Assembly (NCBI GenBank): GCA_903874575.1 | Contig: CAIQSZ010000225.1 | Span: forward strand, 1 to 11,911 | Direction: 5' to 3' | Origin: an uncultured Elusimicrobia bacterium | GTDB taxonomy: Bacteria; Elusimicrobiota; Elusimicrobia; UBA1565; UBA9628 | Length of the DNA: 11,911 nt | Shown here: positions 6,586 to 11,911 of the stretch, in pieces | How positions within the stretch are numbered: position 1 is the first letter of the stretch | Layout of the letters: each line of letters begins with the position of its first letter | Made by a program: the position numbers and the translations under genes | Notes under the pieces: generated by a model | What the model was told of the DNA's origin: nothing | What the model saw: only the letters and a program-made list of their open reading frames with translations | The model's database searches: none

Positions 6586-7281
6586 GTGATCGCCGTCACG
6601 CGGGACGTCGTATGGGCCTTGAGACTCGGCACGGCGGCCGCGCGCGGCGGCTGGACGTTTTCCGTCGTTGACGCCTTGCCGTCCGGCCGCGGCGGCGACG
6701 GCGCGGATCGCGCGGTGGTCGTGTTGGATCGCGCGTGCGCGGGCCCGGCCTTGTCTCGTGCGGTGGCGGGCCTGCGCGCGCTGTTCCCGTCGGCGCGCGT
6801 GGTCCTGGCCTGTACGGACGCGGAATTGGGCGCCTCCGGCGCGGGCGCGGGCATCGCCTCCGGCGCCGACGAGGTCCTCGTCAAGACTTGGTCCGACGAG
6901 ACAGTGGCCGCGAGGCTGTCGTCCTTGCGCGATGCGGCGCTGGCCGCCGAGGTCCGCGTCAGCGTCGACGGCGGGCTGAAGGCCGAGCGTCGCTCCCACC
7001 GGGCCTACGTCCGGCGCCGCGGACGCTGGTCCGAACTGCCGCTGGCGTCCGCCGAATTCGCGCTCCTCTTCGCCCTGCTCGCGGCGGAAGGCGCCGCTCT
7101 GTCGCGTGAACGCCTGCTGGCGGAGCTGCGTCGCGTCGACGGGCGCGAGGTGGAACTCGCGACCGTAGCGCGCCAGGTTCTCTCGTTGCGTCGCGCGCTC
7201 GCGCCGTGGAAGGGAAAAATCGAGACGGTCCGCGGCGGGTTCTATCGTCTGTCGTCGTCGCGACGCCGGTCAATGACGTAG
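6586..7281 (+). CDS. OmpR-like winged-helix regulator with degenerate receiver
   Basis: This 231-aa protein has a C-terminal OmpR/PhoB-type winged-helix DNA-binding domain (about 126-223): LPLASAEFALLFALLAAEG, SRERLLAELRRVDGREVE, the recognition helix VARQVLSLRRAL, and the wing hairpin IETVRGGFYRL. The N-terminal ~115 residues look receiver-like. VVVLD places an aspartate (D48) at the end of strand 3, RVVLAC resembles strand 4, and DEVLVK carries the conserved lysine K100. The acidic pair normally found after strand 1 is missing, so phosphorylation through Mg2+ is doubtful. It may act as a phosphorylation-independent regulator. Start is GTG at 6586, four bases after the thiolase stop, with GGGAGG 12 bases upstream. 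No histidine kinase lies nearby. Its operon position suggests control of the preceding lipid genes, which is inference. Confidence 0.75.
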   Translation: MIAVTRDVVWALRLGTAAARGGWTFSVVDALPSGRGGDGADRAVVVLDRACAGPALSRAVAGLRALFPSARVVLACTDAELGASGAGAGIASGADEVLVKTWSDETVAARLSSLRDAALAAEVRVSVDGGLKAERRSHRAYVRRRGRWSELPLASAEFALLFALLAAEGAALSRERLLAELRRVDGREVELATVARQVLSLRRALAPWKGKIETVRGGFYRLSSSRRRSMT

Positions 7282-8198
7282 GCCGATCCCGTTCTCGATT
7301 TCGCCGCCTTCTTGAGCTCGGCGCCCAGCGCCGCCACTTGGGCGAAGTTCTTCAGCGCGCGTTCCTTGTTGTGACAGATGCCGACGGCCACCGACAAAAG
7401 CGGAAATTCCCTGAGATTGCCCTGCCGGTCCTTGGAGGCGATGGCGTTGCGCGCGCGGTCGGATTCGCTGTAAAAAGAAGGGACCTCGGCGTCGAAAGCG
7501 GCGCAGATACGGCGCGCGGCCTCCTCCATGCGGTCCGGCGTGGACAGCGCGATGAAGTCGTCGCCGCCGATGTGCCCGACGAAGTCCGCGGGACCGCCGC
7601 CGCGCACTTGGTCGACCAGCACTCGCGCCAGAGTCTTAAGCACGCGGTCGCCGTAGTCGTAGCCGTAAGCGTCGTTGTAGGCTTTGAATTGGTTCAGATC
7701 CACGTACAGCACCGCCAGCGGCGCCGCGTCGGAGATCGCTCGTTCGATGCGCGATTCAATGGAGAGGTTGCCCGGCAGGCGCGTGAGAGGGTTGGCGTCC
7801 AGGCCCTGGCGCGTGCGCTTGAGGATCATGCGGATTCGCGCCAGCAGTTCGCGGATATCGACGGGCTTGGTGATGAAATCGTCGGCGCCCAGGTCCAGGC
7901 CCTCGACCTTGTTCTCGCGGCTTCCCGACGCGGACAGGATGACGACGGGGAGGTTCTCGAGCAGGGGGTCCTCGCGCAGGGCGCGACAGACGGCGAACCC
8001 ATCCATGCGCGGCATCATCAAGTCCAGCACCGCGATGTCGGGAGGGTCGGCGCGGATGGCTTCGAGCGCGGAAACTCCGTCTCCGGCGGCGACGACTTCG
8101 AAGCCCTCTCGTTCAAGCGTGTCTTTGAGCGCTTGGAGGAGATCCGGGATGTCGTCTGCGATCAAGATGCGCACCGGGCGCGTGGCGGACGTCTTCAC
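7242..8198 (-). CDS. PleD-like response regulator: receiver plus GGDEF domain
   Basis: This 318-aa cytoplasmic protein has two domains. The receiver (about 9-128) is complete: acidic pair D15-D16, phospho-acceptor D59 in VLDLMMPRMDG, T/S region ILSASG, and K111 in ITKP. The GGDEF domain (about 137-310) has LTRLPGN at its start, VDLNQFKAYNDAYGYDYGD (167-184) with N175 and D184 for guanine recognition, and the signature GGDDF at 211-215. The fourth signature residue is Asp where most active diguanylate cyclases have Glu, so catalysis may be reduced or intact but must be tested. The inhibitory I-site RxxD is not conserved (GPAD before the signature). It probably makes or binds c-di-GMP in response to phosphorylation. 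Start is GTG at 8198, with TATCCT six bases upstream and no well-spaced Shine-Dalgarno. The 3' end overlaps the OmpR-like gene by 40 bp. Confidence 0.88.
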   Translation of the reverse strand: MKTSATRPVRILIADDIPDLLQALKDTLEREGFEVVAAGDGVSALEAIRADPPDIAVLDLMMPRMDGFAVCRALREDPLLENLPVVILSASGSRENKVEGLDLGADDFITKPVDIRELLARIRMILKRTRQGLDANPLTRLPGNLSIESRIERAISDAAPLAVLYVDLNQFKAYNDAYGYDYGDRVLKTLARVLVDQVRGGGPADFVGHIGGDDFIALSTPDRMEEAARRICAAFDAEVPSFYSESDRARNAIASKDRQGNLREFPLLSVAVGICHNKERALKNFAQVAALGAELKKAAKSRTGSAYVIDRRRDDDRR

Positions 8199-8204
8199 GG
8201 CTTG

Positions 8205-8210
8205 AGGATA
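8205..8210 (-). promoter_or_regulatory. Possible -10 element (TATCCT) for the GGDEF gene
   Basis: Reading leftward, TATCCT is followed by six bases and then the GTG start, which would make the mRNA leaderless or nearly so. At 17-bp spacing, the -35 position falls on the bases that form the TTGACA box of the divergent atp promoter (TGTCAA on this strand). An AAAAGGGG run further upstream is 12 or more bases from the GTG, too far for a good ribosome site. Confidence 0.4.
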
Positions 8211-8227
8211 CCCCTTTTCCCGGAAAA

Positions 8228-8256
8228 TTGACAGGTCCTGCCTGCAATATTATAGA
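8228..8256 (+). promoter_or_regulatory. Sigma70-type promoter of the atp operon
   Basis: TTGACA at 8228-8233 is a perfect -35 hexamer. It is separated by exactly 17 bp from TATAGA at 8251-8256; TAGAAT at 8253-8258 is an alternative -10 with 19-bp spacing. Transcription would start near 8263, leaving a leader of about 67 nt before the atpZ ATG. This is the best promoter match in the window and fits a highly expressed ATP synthase operon. Confidence 0.75.
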
Positions 8257-8329
8257 ATCGACAATCGTCGCCGATATACTCAAATCAGAGCGGGTCAGGG
8301 ACGCGCGCCGTCGCGCCTGGGCCGATGCC

Positions 8330-8518
8330 ATGAGCGTGGGTTGGGAGTTGTCGTCCCTGACGCTTGCGGGGGTCGGGGCGGGTTGGTGGGTCGACAAACG
8401 TTTTCACTCGTCGCCGTGGGGCGTGCTCGTTGGAGCGTTGGCCGGAATCGGGATTGGACTCTATAGGCTCATCCGGACCTTCGGACGCGCTCAAGACGGG
8501 AGCGCGGGCCGCCGTTGA
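8330..8518 (+). CDS. atpZ: AtpZ/AtpI-family membrane protein (ATPase gene 1)
   Basis: This short, 62-aa protein has two membrane segments: GWELSSLTLAGVGAGWWVD and WGVLVGALAGIGIGLYRLI. A short loop, KRFHSSP, joins them. This matches the core of the AtpZ family encoded at the head of many atp operons, thought to assist Fo assembly or ion supply. The ATG at 8330 is chosen because the only earlier start-like codon in this frame (TTG at 8228) is part of the -35 box and would lie upstream of the transcript. No clear Shine-Dalgarno precedes the ATG, so the start is not certain. The preceding codons (ERVRDARRRAWADA) also resemble a natural N-terminal helix, so a rare non-canonical start remains possible. 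The 3' end overlaps the next gene. Confidence 0.72.
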   Translation: MSVGWELSSLTLAGVGAGWWVDKRFHSSPWGVLVGALAGIGIGLYRLIRTFGRAQDGSAGRR

Positions 8519-8852
8519 AGGCGCCGTCGTCGCGGCGCTCGGAACGGCCGTCGCCGTCCAGGTCTTCGCGGCGCCGGCGGTGGTTTTTGGAGTAGAGGCC
8601 GGTGCCGCGGCGGCGTGGGCGGCGTCCGCAGTCAGCGCCGTCTGGCTGATGTGGGCGCGCGGACGCGGTATGAGGTCTTTTTGGTGGGCTTTCGGCGGAG
8701 GGATGGCGTTGCGGGCGGGCGTGCTGGCGACCCTGGCTTTATGGGGCTTCCGGAGGGTAGCGGTCTCGTTGGACGCGTTGCTGATCTCGTACGTATTCGC
8801 CTTGCTGGCGCTGCTCTTGAGCTTTGATTTCCGATATCTGAGAGTTAGATGA
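8454..8852 (+). CDS. atpI: ATP synthase protein I-like four-helix membrane protein
   Basis: This frame encodes about 132 residues with four hydrophobic segments: VVAALGTAVAVQVFAAPAVV, AAAAWAASAVSAVWLMW, a third around WAFGGGMALRAGVLATLAL, and LLISYVFALLALLLSF near the C-terminus. The topology and position just before atpB match AtpI, an accessory protein that helps c-ring assembly. Sequence conservation in this family is low, so the assignment rests on topology and context. The start is uncertain. No ATG exists in the usable part of the frame, and TTG at 8454 gives a normal family length; TTG at 8430 and TTG at 8364 would add residues with no hydrophobic character. It overlaps atpZ by 65 nt and ends in an ATGA overlap with atpB, implying translational coupling. 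Confidence 0.7.
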   Translation: MDSIGSSGPSDALKTGARAAVEGAVVAALGTAVAVQVFAAPAVVFGVEAGAAAAWAASAVSAVWLMWARGRGMRSFWWAFGGGMALRAGVLATLALWGFRRVAVSLDALLISYVFALLALLLSFDFRYLRVR

Positions 8853-9628
8853 ATTTCGAGCACATTCTGGCGCATCACCTGGTCGACCGCAAGTTCTCGC
8901 ACCACATTATCGCCCGCCTGCCCTTTCTAGGGGCCGTCGACCTGGGGCTGTCGCCCCTGATCGTGACGATGTGGATCGCATGCGCTATATCCGTCTTGGC
9001 GCTCACCTTCGCCGCCCGTTCGCAGTCCGCCGCCGCCAGGCGAGCGCGCGCGATATTCGAACCGGCGGCTCTGTTCGTGCGCGACGACATTTTAGAGCCG
9101 ATCTTCGGCCGCCATGCGAGCTTCTACCTGCCCTATTTCCTGACGCTCTTCTTCTTCCTGCTGACCTGCAATCTTCTCGGCTTGGTGCCCACGATGTCGG
9201 GGGTGACCGCCAACCCCAATGTGACCGCCGCGATGGCGTTATGCACTTTCGGGCTCATCCAGTTTGCCGGCATCAAGGAACAAGGCCTGGTTTCCTACGT
9301 CGTTCACATCGTCCCCGGCGGCGTGCCGTGGTGGCTGTGGCCCCTCCTGTTCGTCATCGAGGTGTTCGGCATGTTCGCCAAGTGTATTTCGCTTTGCATC
9401 CGTCTGTTCGCGAACATGCTGGCCGGCCACGTCGTCTCGCTGGCTTTCCTGTGCATGATCTTCATATTCGCCGCGATGAACAAGGCCGCCGGTCTGGGCA
9501 TGACCGTGCCCGCCGTCGGCTTGGCGCTGTTCATCTACGTGATGGACGTGCTGGTTTCGTTCTTGCAGGCGTACATCTTCACCTTCTTGACCGCCCTGTT
9601 CGTCGGCGGCGCCGTTCACCCGCACTAG
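8849..9628 (+). CDS. atpB: F1Fo-ATP synthase subunit a
   Basis: This 259-aa polytopic membrane protein forms the stator half-channels that pass protons to the c-ring. The essential arginine is R185 in CIRLFANMLAGHVVSLAF, and Q240 in FLQAYIFTFLTALFVGG matches E. coli Q252. Other family marks are the FLTLFFFLLTCNLLGLVP helix and GGVPWWLWPLLFVIEVFG. The E. coli channel pair Glu219/His245 is replaced by H194/D233, an order resembling mitochondria and alphaproteobacteria (His and Glu). The length is typical. The start overlaps the atpI stop as ATGA. The histidine-rich amino terminus (ILAHHLVDRKFSHH) is unremarkable for the family. Confidence 0.97.
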   Translation: MNFEHILAHHLVDRKFSHHIIARLPFLGAVDLGLSPLIVTMWIACAISVLALTFAARSQSAAARRARAIFEPAALFVRDDILEPIFGRHASFYLPYFLTLFFFLLTCNLLGLVPTMSGVTANPNVTAAMALCTFGLIQFAGIKEQGLVSYVVHIVPGGVPWWLWPLLFVIEVFGMFAKCISLCIRLFANMLAGHVVSLAFLCMIFIFAAMNKAAGLGMTVPAVGLALFIYVMDVLVSFLQAYIFTFLTALFVGGAVHPH

Positions 9629-9638
9629 AGACGCGGAG

Positions 9639-9664
9639 GTCGCACCCGCGACGCCCTTGGGCGT
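9639..9664 (+). other. Overlapping small hairpins between atpB and atpE
   Basis: GTCGC (9639-9643) pairs with GCGAC (9648-9652), and ACGCC (9651-9655) pairs with GGCGT (9660-9664). They share two bases, so they are alternatives or stack in tandem. There is no T-run. They sit 17 bases before the atpE Shine-Dalgarno and may influence mRNA processing or atpE translation, although short GC hairpins are common by chance at this base composition. Confidence 0.35.
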
Positions 9665-9695
9665 TCCCGGATACTGTCGCAAGGAGACTTGGAAC

Positions 9696-9986
9696 ATGGG
9701 TTACATCGGCATCGCTTACATCGGCGTTTTCCTGGGAGCCGGCCTCTGCCTCATCGGCGGAGCATACGGCATCGCGAAACTCGCGTCGTCCGCCTTGGAG
9801 GGCGCCGCGCGCCAGCCCGAGGCGGCCGGCTCTCTCCAGACGATGATGATCATCCCGGCCGCGATGATCGAGGGCCTGGGCTTGCTGGCGCTCGTCAGCG
9901 TCCTGCTGTCGGCTCTCGCCCTCAACGGCGGCGTTGCCGCGGCGGGGCGCCCCGGCGCGTCCGTCGAAGCGGCGGCCACGCGCTGA
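9696..9986 (+). CDS. atpE: F1Fo-ATP synthase subunit c
   Basis: This 96-aa two-helix proteolipid forms the rotor ring. Helix 1 has the glycine-rich run GAGLCLIGGAYGIAKLASSA, the polar loop is ARQPEA (38-43), and helix 2 has the ion-carrying carboxylate E59 in IIPAAMIEGLGLLALVSVLL. The position equivalent to the Na+-ligand glutamine of helix 1 is hydrophobic (I26), and E59 is followed by Gly rather than Ser, so proton coupling is expected. AAGGAG at 9681-9686 is the strongest Shine-Dalgarno of the operon, nine bases before the ATG at 9696. A TTG at 9657 in frame is ignored because it precedes this site. The C-terminal tail after helix 2 (about 20 residues, Ala/Gly-rich) is longer than usual. 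Confidence 0.96.
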   Translation: MGYIGIAYIGVFLGAGLCLIGGAYGIAKLASSALEGAARQPEAAGSLQTMMIIPAAMIEGLGLLALVSVLLSALALNGGVAAAGRPGASVEAAATR

Positions 9987-9995
9987 GATCGGCTC

Positions 9996-10031
9996 GTCCC
10001 CCGGGCGGCGCGGACTTCCCGCCCGGGGGAC
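9996..10031 (+). other. Strong 13-bp intercistronic hairpin between atpE and atpF
   Basis: A perfect 13-bp GC-rich stem pairs 9996-10008 with 10019-10031 around a 10-nt loop, starting nine bases after the atpE stop. No T-run follows (ATGATTTCG), so it is not a standard intrinsic terminator. It is well placed to block 3' exonucleases and stabilise atpE mRNA, or to cause partial termination, either of which would raise subunit c output relative to the downstream subunits. Confidence 0.75.
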
Positions 10032-10072
10032 ATGATTTCGAGCGACAGATATCAGCGGGAGCGTAAACAGAC

Positions 10073-10582
10073 ATGGGCGAACTTCTGACGCCGGACGCGG
10101 GACTGATCTTTTGGACTATCGTCACCTTTCTTTGCCTCGTGGCCGTGCTGAAGTTCGCCGCCTGGGGCCCGTTGCTTCATGCCGTCGAGGCGCGCGAGGC
10201 GCGCATACAGGCCGATCGCGACGCCGCCGAAAGGGCGCGCGCGGAAGCCGAGCGCATACAGAAGGAACTCGAGGCGCGCATGGCCGGCGTCCAGGCCGAG
10301 AGCAAGGAACTGCTGGCCGCCGCGACGAAGGACGGCGAGGCTCTGCGTGCGAAACTGAAGGCCGAGGCCGAGGCCGACGCGCAGGCCGTCAAGGATAAGA
10401 CTTTCGCCGAGTTGGCCGTCGAGAAGAACAAGCTGGTCGCCGAGCTGCGAAAGGAAGTCGCGACGTTGTCGGTGCTGGCGGCCGAGAAGCTGATGCGTAA
10501 TTCCGTCGACGAAGACGTGCAGAAGAGCGTCCTGGCCGGCTTCTTCAAGGACCTCGACGCCGCGAAGGCGAACAGGAATTGA
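10073..10582 (+). CDS. atpF: F1Fo-ATP synthase subunit b
   Basis: This 169-aa peripheral-stalk protein is of typical size. A single membrane segment lies at about residues 9-30 (AGLIFWTIVTFLCLVAVLKF), followed by WGPLL and a long charged Ala/Glu/Lys-rich coiled coil (about 36-150) that dimerises and reaches to F1 and subunit delta. Only one b gene is present before atpH, so a homodimer is expected rather than a b/b' pair, unless a second copy lies elsewhere. GGGAG at 10057-10061 is 11 bases upstream of the ATG. The last base of its TGA stop is the first base of the atpH ATG. Confidence 0.95.
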   Translation: MGELLTPDAGLIFWTIVTFLCLVAVLKFAAWGPLLHAVEAREARIQADRDAAERARAEAERIQKELEARMAGVQAESKELLAAATKDGEALRAKLKAEAEADAQAVKDKTFAELAVEKNKLVAELRKEVATLSVLAAEKLMRNSVDEDVQKSVLAGFFKDLDAAKANRN

Positions 10583-11112
10583 TGCGGTCCTCAGATCGCG
10601 TCCTCGCGGGCCGCTACGCGGCGGCGCTGTTCCAGGCCGCGGCGGGAAGGTCTGAAGATCAGAAGGTTCATGCGGAACTGGGGACCGCGCGCGAACTGCT
10701 GTCGGCCCGCGACCCGATCCTGCGTCATCCGCGCGTGGCGGCCGCCGATAAGAAAAAACTGATGCACGCGGACTTCGACGGAAAGGTCGGCGCCATGACG
10801 CTGCGCTTCCTGGAATTGCTCATCGATAAGAAGCGCTATGAACTGTTTCCCCTGATCGCCGCGATGTACGGGAGGCTGGCCGCCGACAAACGCGGCGTGG
10901 TCAAGGCCGTCGTGCGCACCGCGAGCCCGTTGTCGCCCGAGGCGCGCAAGGCGCTCGCCGGGCGGCTCGGCGTTTTCGCCGGCAAGGACGTCGAACTCGA
11001 AGTCAAGGAGGACTCGGAGCTGATCGGGGGCGTCTGCGTGAAGATCGGCGATTGGGTCCTCGATTCCAGCCTGCGCGGCCAGCTGCGCCGCATGAGAGAG
11101 AGCATCCAATAA
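10582..11112 (+). CDS. atpH: F1Fo-ATP synthase subunit delta
   Basis: This 176-aa subunit joins the b dimer to the top of the alpha3beta3 head. The N-terminal helical domain starts with VLAGRYAAALFQAA, and a long helix RFLELLIDKKRYELFPLIAA follows in the middle. The C-terminal signature is DSELIGGVCVKIGDWVLDSS followed by LRGQLRRM. The length is normal. The start is ATG at 10582 within a TGATG junction with atpF, next to AGGAA at 10574-10578; a TTG one codon earlier is less likely. Coupled translation with atpF is expected. Confidence 0.95.
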   Translation: MRSSDRVLAGRYAAALFQAAAGRSEDQKVHAELGTARELLSARDPILRHPRVAAADKKKLMHADFDGKVGAMTLRFLELLIDKKRYELFPLIAAMYGRLAADKRGVVKAVVRTASPLSPEARKALAGRLGVFAGKDVELEVKEDSELIGGVCVKIGDWVLDSSLRGQLRRMRESIQ

Positions 11113-11113
11113 C

Positions 11114-11911
11114 ATGGCTATTCGACCCGAAGAGATCACCGCCGTCATCAAACAGCAGATCGAGGGCTTCACCGGCTCCACGGAACTGCGGGAAGAGGGT
11201 TCGGTCCTGCAGGTCGGCGACGGCATCGCCCGCGTCTACGGCTTGGAGAACGCCATGTCCGGCGAGCTCCTCGAATTCCCCAATAACGTCATGGGCATGG
11301 TGCTCAATCTTGAAAAAGAGAACGTCGGTTGCGTGCTGTTCGGCTCCGATGAACTCGTCAAGGAGGGCGACGCGGTCCGCCGCACCGGCAAGATCGCCCA
11401 GGTTCCGGTCGGCGACGCGATGATCGGTCGCGTGGTGGACGCGTTGGGCCGTCCGATCGACGGCAAGGGCGCGATCAAAACGACGAAGAGCAGGCCTATC
11501 GACATCGTGGCCCCCGGCGTCATGCAGCGCTCCCCCGTGAACGAGCCTCTGCAGACCGGCATCAAGGCCATCGACGCCATGATTCCGATCGGCCGCGGTC
11601 AGCGCGAACTGATCATCGGCGACCGCCAAACCGGCAAAACCGCCGTCGCCATAGACACCATCATAAACCAGAAGACCCAGCCGAACCGTCCGATCTGCAT
11701 TTACGTGGCCATCGGCCAGAAGCAATCGACCGTGGCGGGCGTCGTTCAGACCCTGCGGGACCATGGCGCGATGGACTACACCATCATCGTCGCCGCTTCG
11801 GCCTCCGAGCCGGCGCCGATGCTCTACATCGCGCCTTACACCGGTTGCTCCATCGGGGAGGAATTCCTCTGGCAAGGCAAATCCGTGCTGGTGATCTACG
11901 ACGACCTTTCC
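11114..11911 (+). CDS. atpA: F1Fo-ATP synthase subunit alpha (5' part, runs off the window)
   Basis: The first 266 codons of the usual ~500 are present and open to the window edge. This is the non-catalytic nucleotide-binding subunit of F1. The N-terminal delta-binding helix (IRPEEITAVIKQQIEGF) is followed by the beta-barrel domain with GDGIARVYGLENAMSGELLEF. The nucleotide-binding domain has the Walker A motif GDRQTGKT at 169-176, the AIGQKQSTVAGVV segment and the Walker B strand SVLVIYDDLS at the very end. The ATG follows the atpH stop by one base. No frameshift is seen. atpG, atpD and atpC would be expected next, outside the window. Confidence 0.97.
   Translation, partial: MAIRPEEITAVIKQQIEGFTGSTELREEGSVLQVGDGIARVYGLENAMSGELLEFPNNVMGMVLNLEKENVGCVLFGSDELVKEGDAVRRTGKIAQVPVGDAMIGRVVDALGRPIDGKGAIKTTKSRPIDIVAPGVMQRSPVNEPLQTGIKAIDAMIPIGRGQRELIIGDRQTGKTAVAIDTIINQKTQPNRPICIYVAIGQKQSTVAGVVQTLRDHGAMDYTIIVAASASEPAPMLYIAPYTGCSIGEEFLWQGKSVLVIYDDLS

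Noticed and set aside
7242..8198. Hypr-type cGAMP synthase
   Set aside because: The selectivity position is Asp (D184), as in c-di-GMP synthases, rather than Ser.
8228..8330. A longer AtpZ starting at TTG 8228
   Set aside because: That TTG is the first half of the TTGACA -35 hexamer, so it would lie about 35 bases upstream of the predicted transcript start.
9696..9986. Sodium-coupled c-ring
   Set aside because: The helix 1 glutamine and the Ser/Thr after the helix 2 glutamate that form the Na+ site are absent (I26 and E59-G60).

Overview
The window is a GC-rich (roughly 65%), gene-dense bacterial chromosome segment with tight spacing and many start/stop overlaps. It carries the 5' half of a bacterial F1Fo-ATP synthase operon, a XerC/D recombinase, two thiolases and PleD/OmpR-type regulators. 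The gene set does not fix the phylum. A GC-rich member of a lineage such as Elusimicrobiota, or a deltaproteobacterial-like group, would fit, but that is a low-confidence guess.

Bases 1-634: the left edge is the anomaly. Bases 1-88 are AT-rich (about 35% GC), non-coding in the relevant frame and contain hairpins. They run directly into the middle of recA: from about base 92 the reading frame matches RecA from loop L2 to the C-terminus. The N-terminal half, with Walker A and B, is absent from the window. recA is therefore interrupted by something AT-rich (intron, integrated element or assembly junction), and the first ~50 bases of the recA match are themselves AT-rich. A strong hairpin terminator follows recA.

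Bases 738-2227: a XerC/D tyrosine recombinase with all six catalytic residues, then a small predicted exported protein with four mature cysteines.

Bases 2254-7281: a lipid/acyl-CoA block. A FadI/HADHB-type thiolase reads leftward. From a shared AT-rich promoter, a rightward operon encodes a GT4 glycosyltransferase (apparently leaderless, TTG start), a hotdog acyl-CoA thioesterase, a PaaJ/PcaF-type thiolase and an OmpR-like regulator with a degenerate receiver. The first three junctions overlap or nearly touch, so the genes are probably co-transcribed.

Bases 7242-8198 (minus): a PleD-like receiver-GGDEF protein, overlapping the OmpR-like gene tail to tail by 40 bp. Its 5' end faces the ATP synthase operon.

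Bases 8228-11911: a near-consensus sigma70 promoter (TTGACA, 17 bp, TATAGA) followed by atpZ, atpI, atpB, atpE, atpF, atpH and the first 266 codons of atpA. atpE is bracketed by intercistronic hairpins, which may help set its higher expression. The c subunit looks proton-type, and the a subunit has the His/acid arrangement of mitochondria and alphaproteobacteria, not that of E. coli.

I found no tRNA, rRNA, CRISPR array or complete insertion sequence. No new multi-gene system is evident; the interrupted recA is the observation most worth pursuing.
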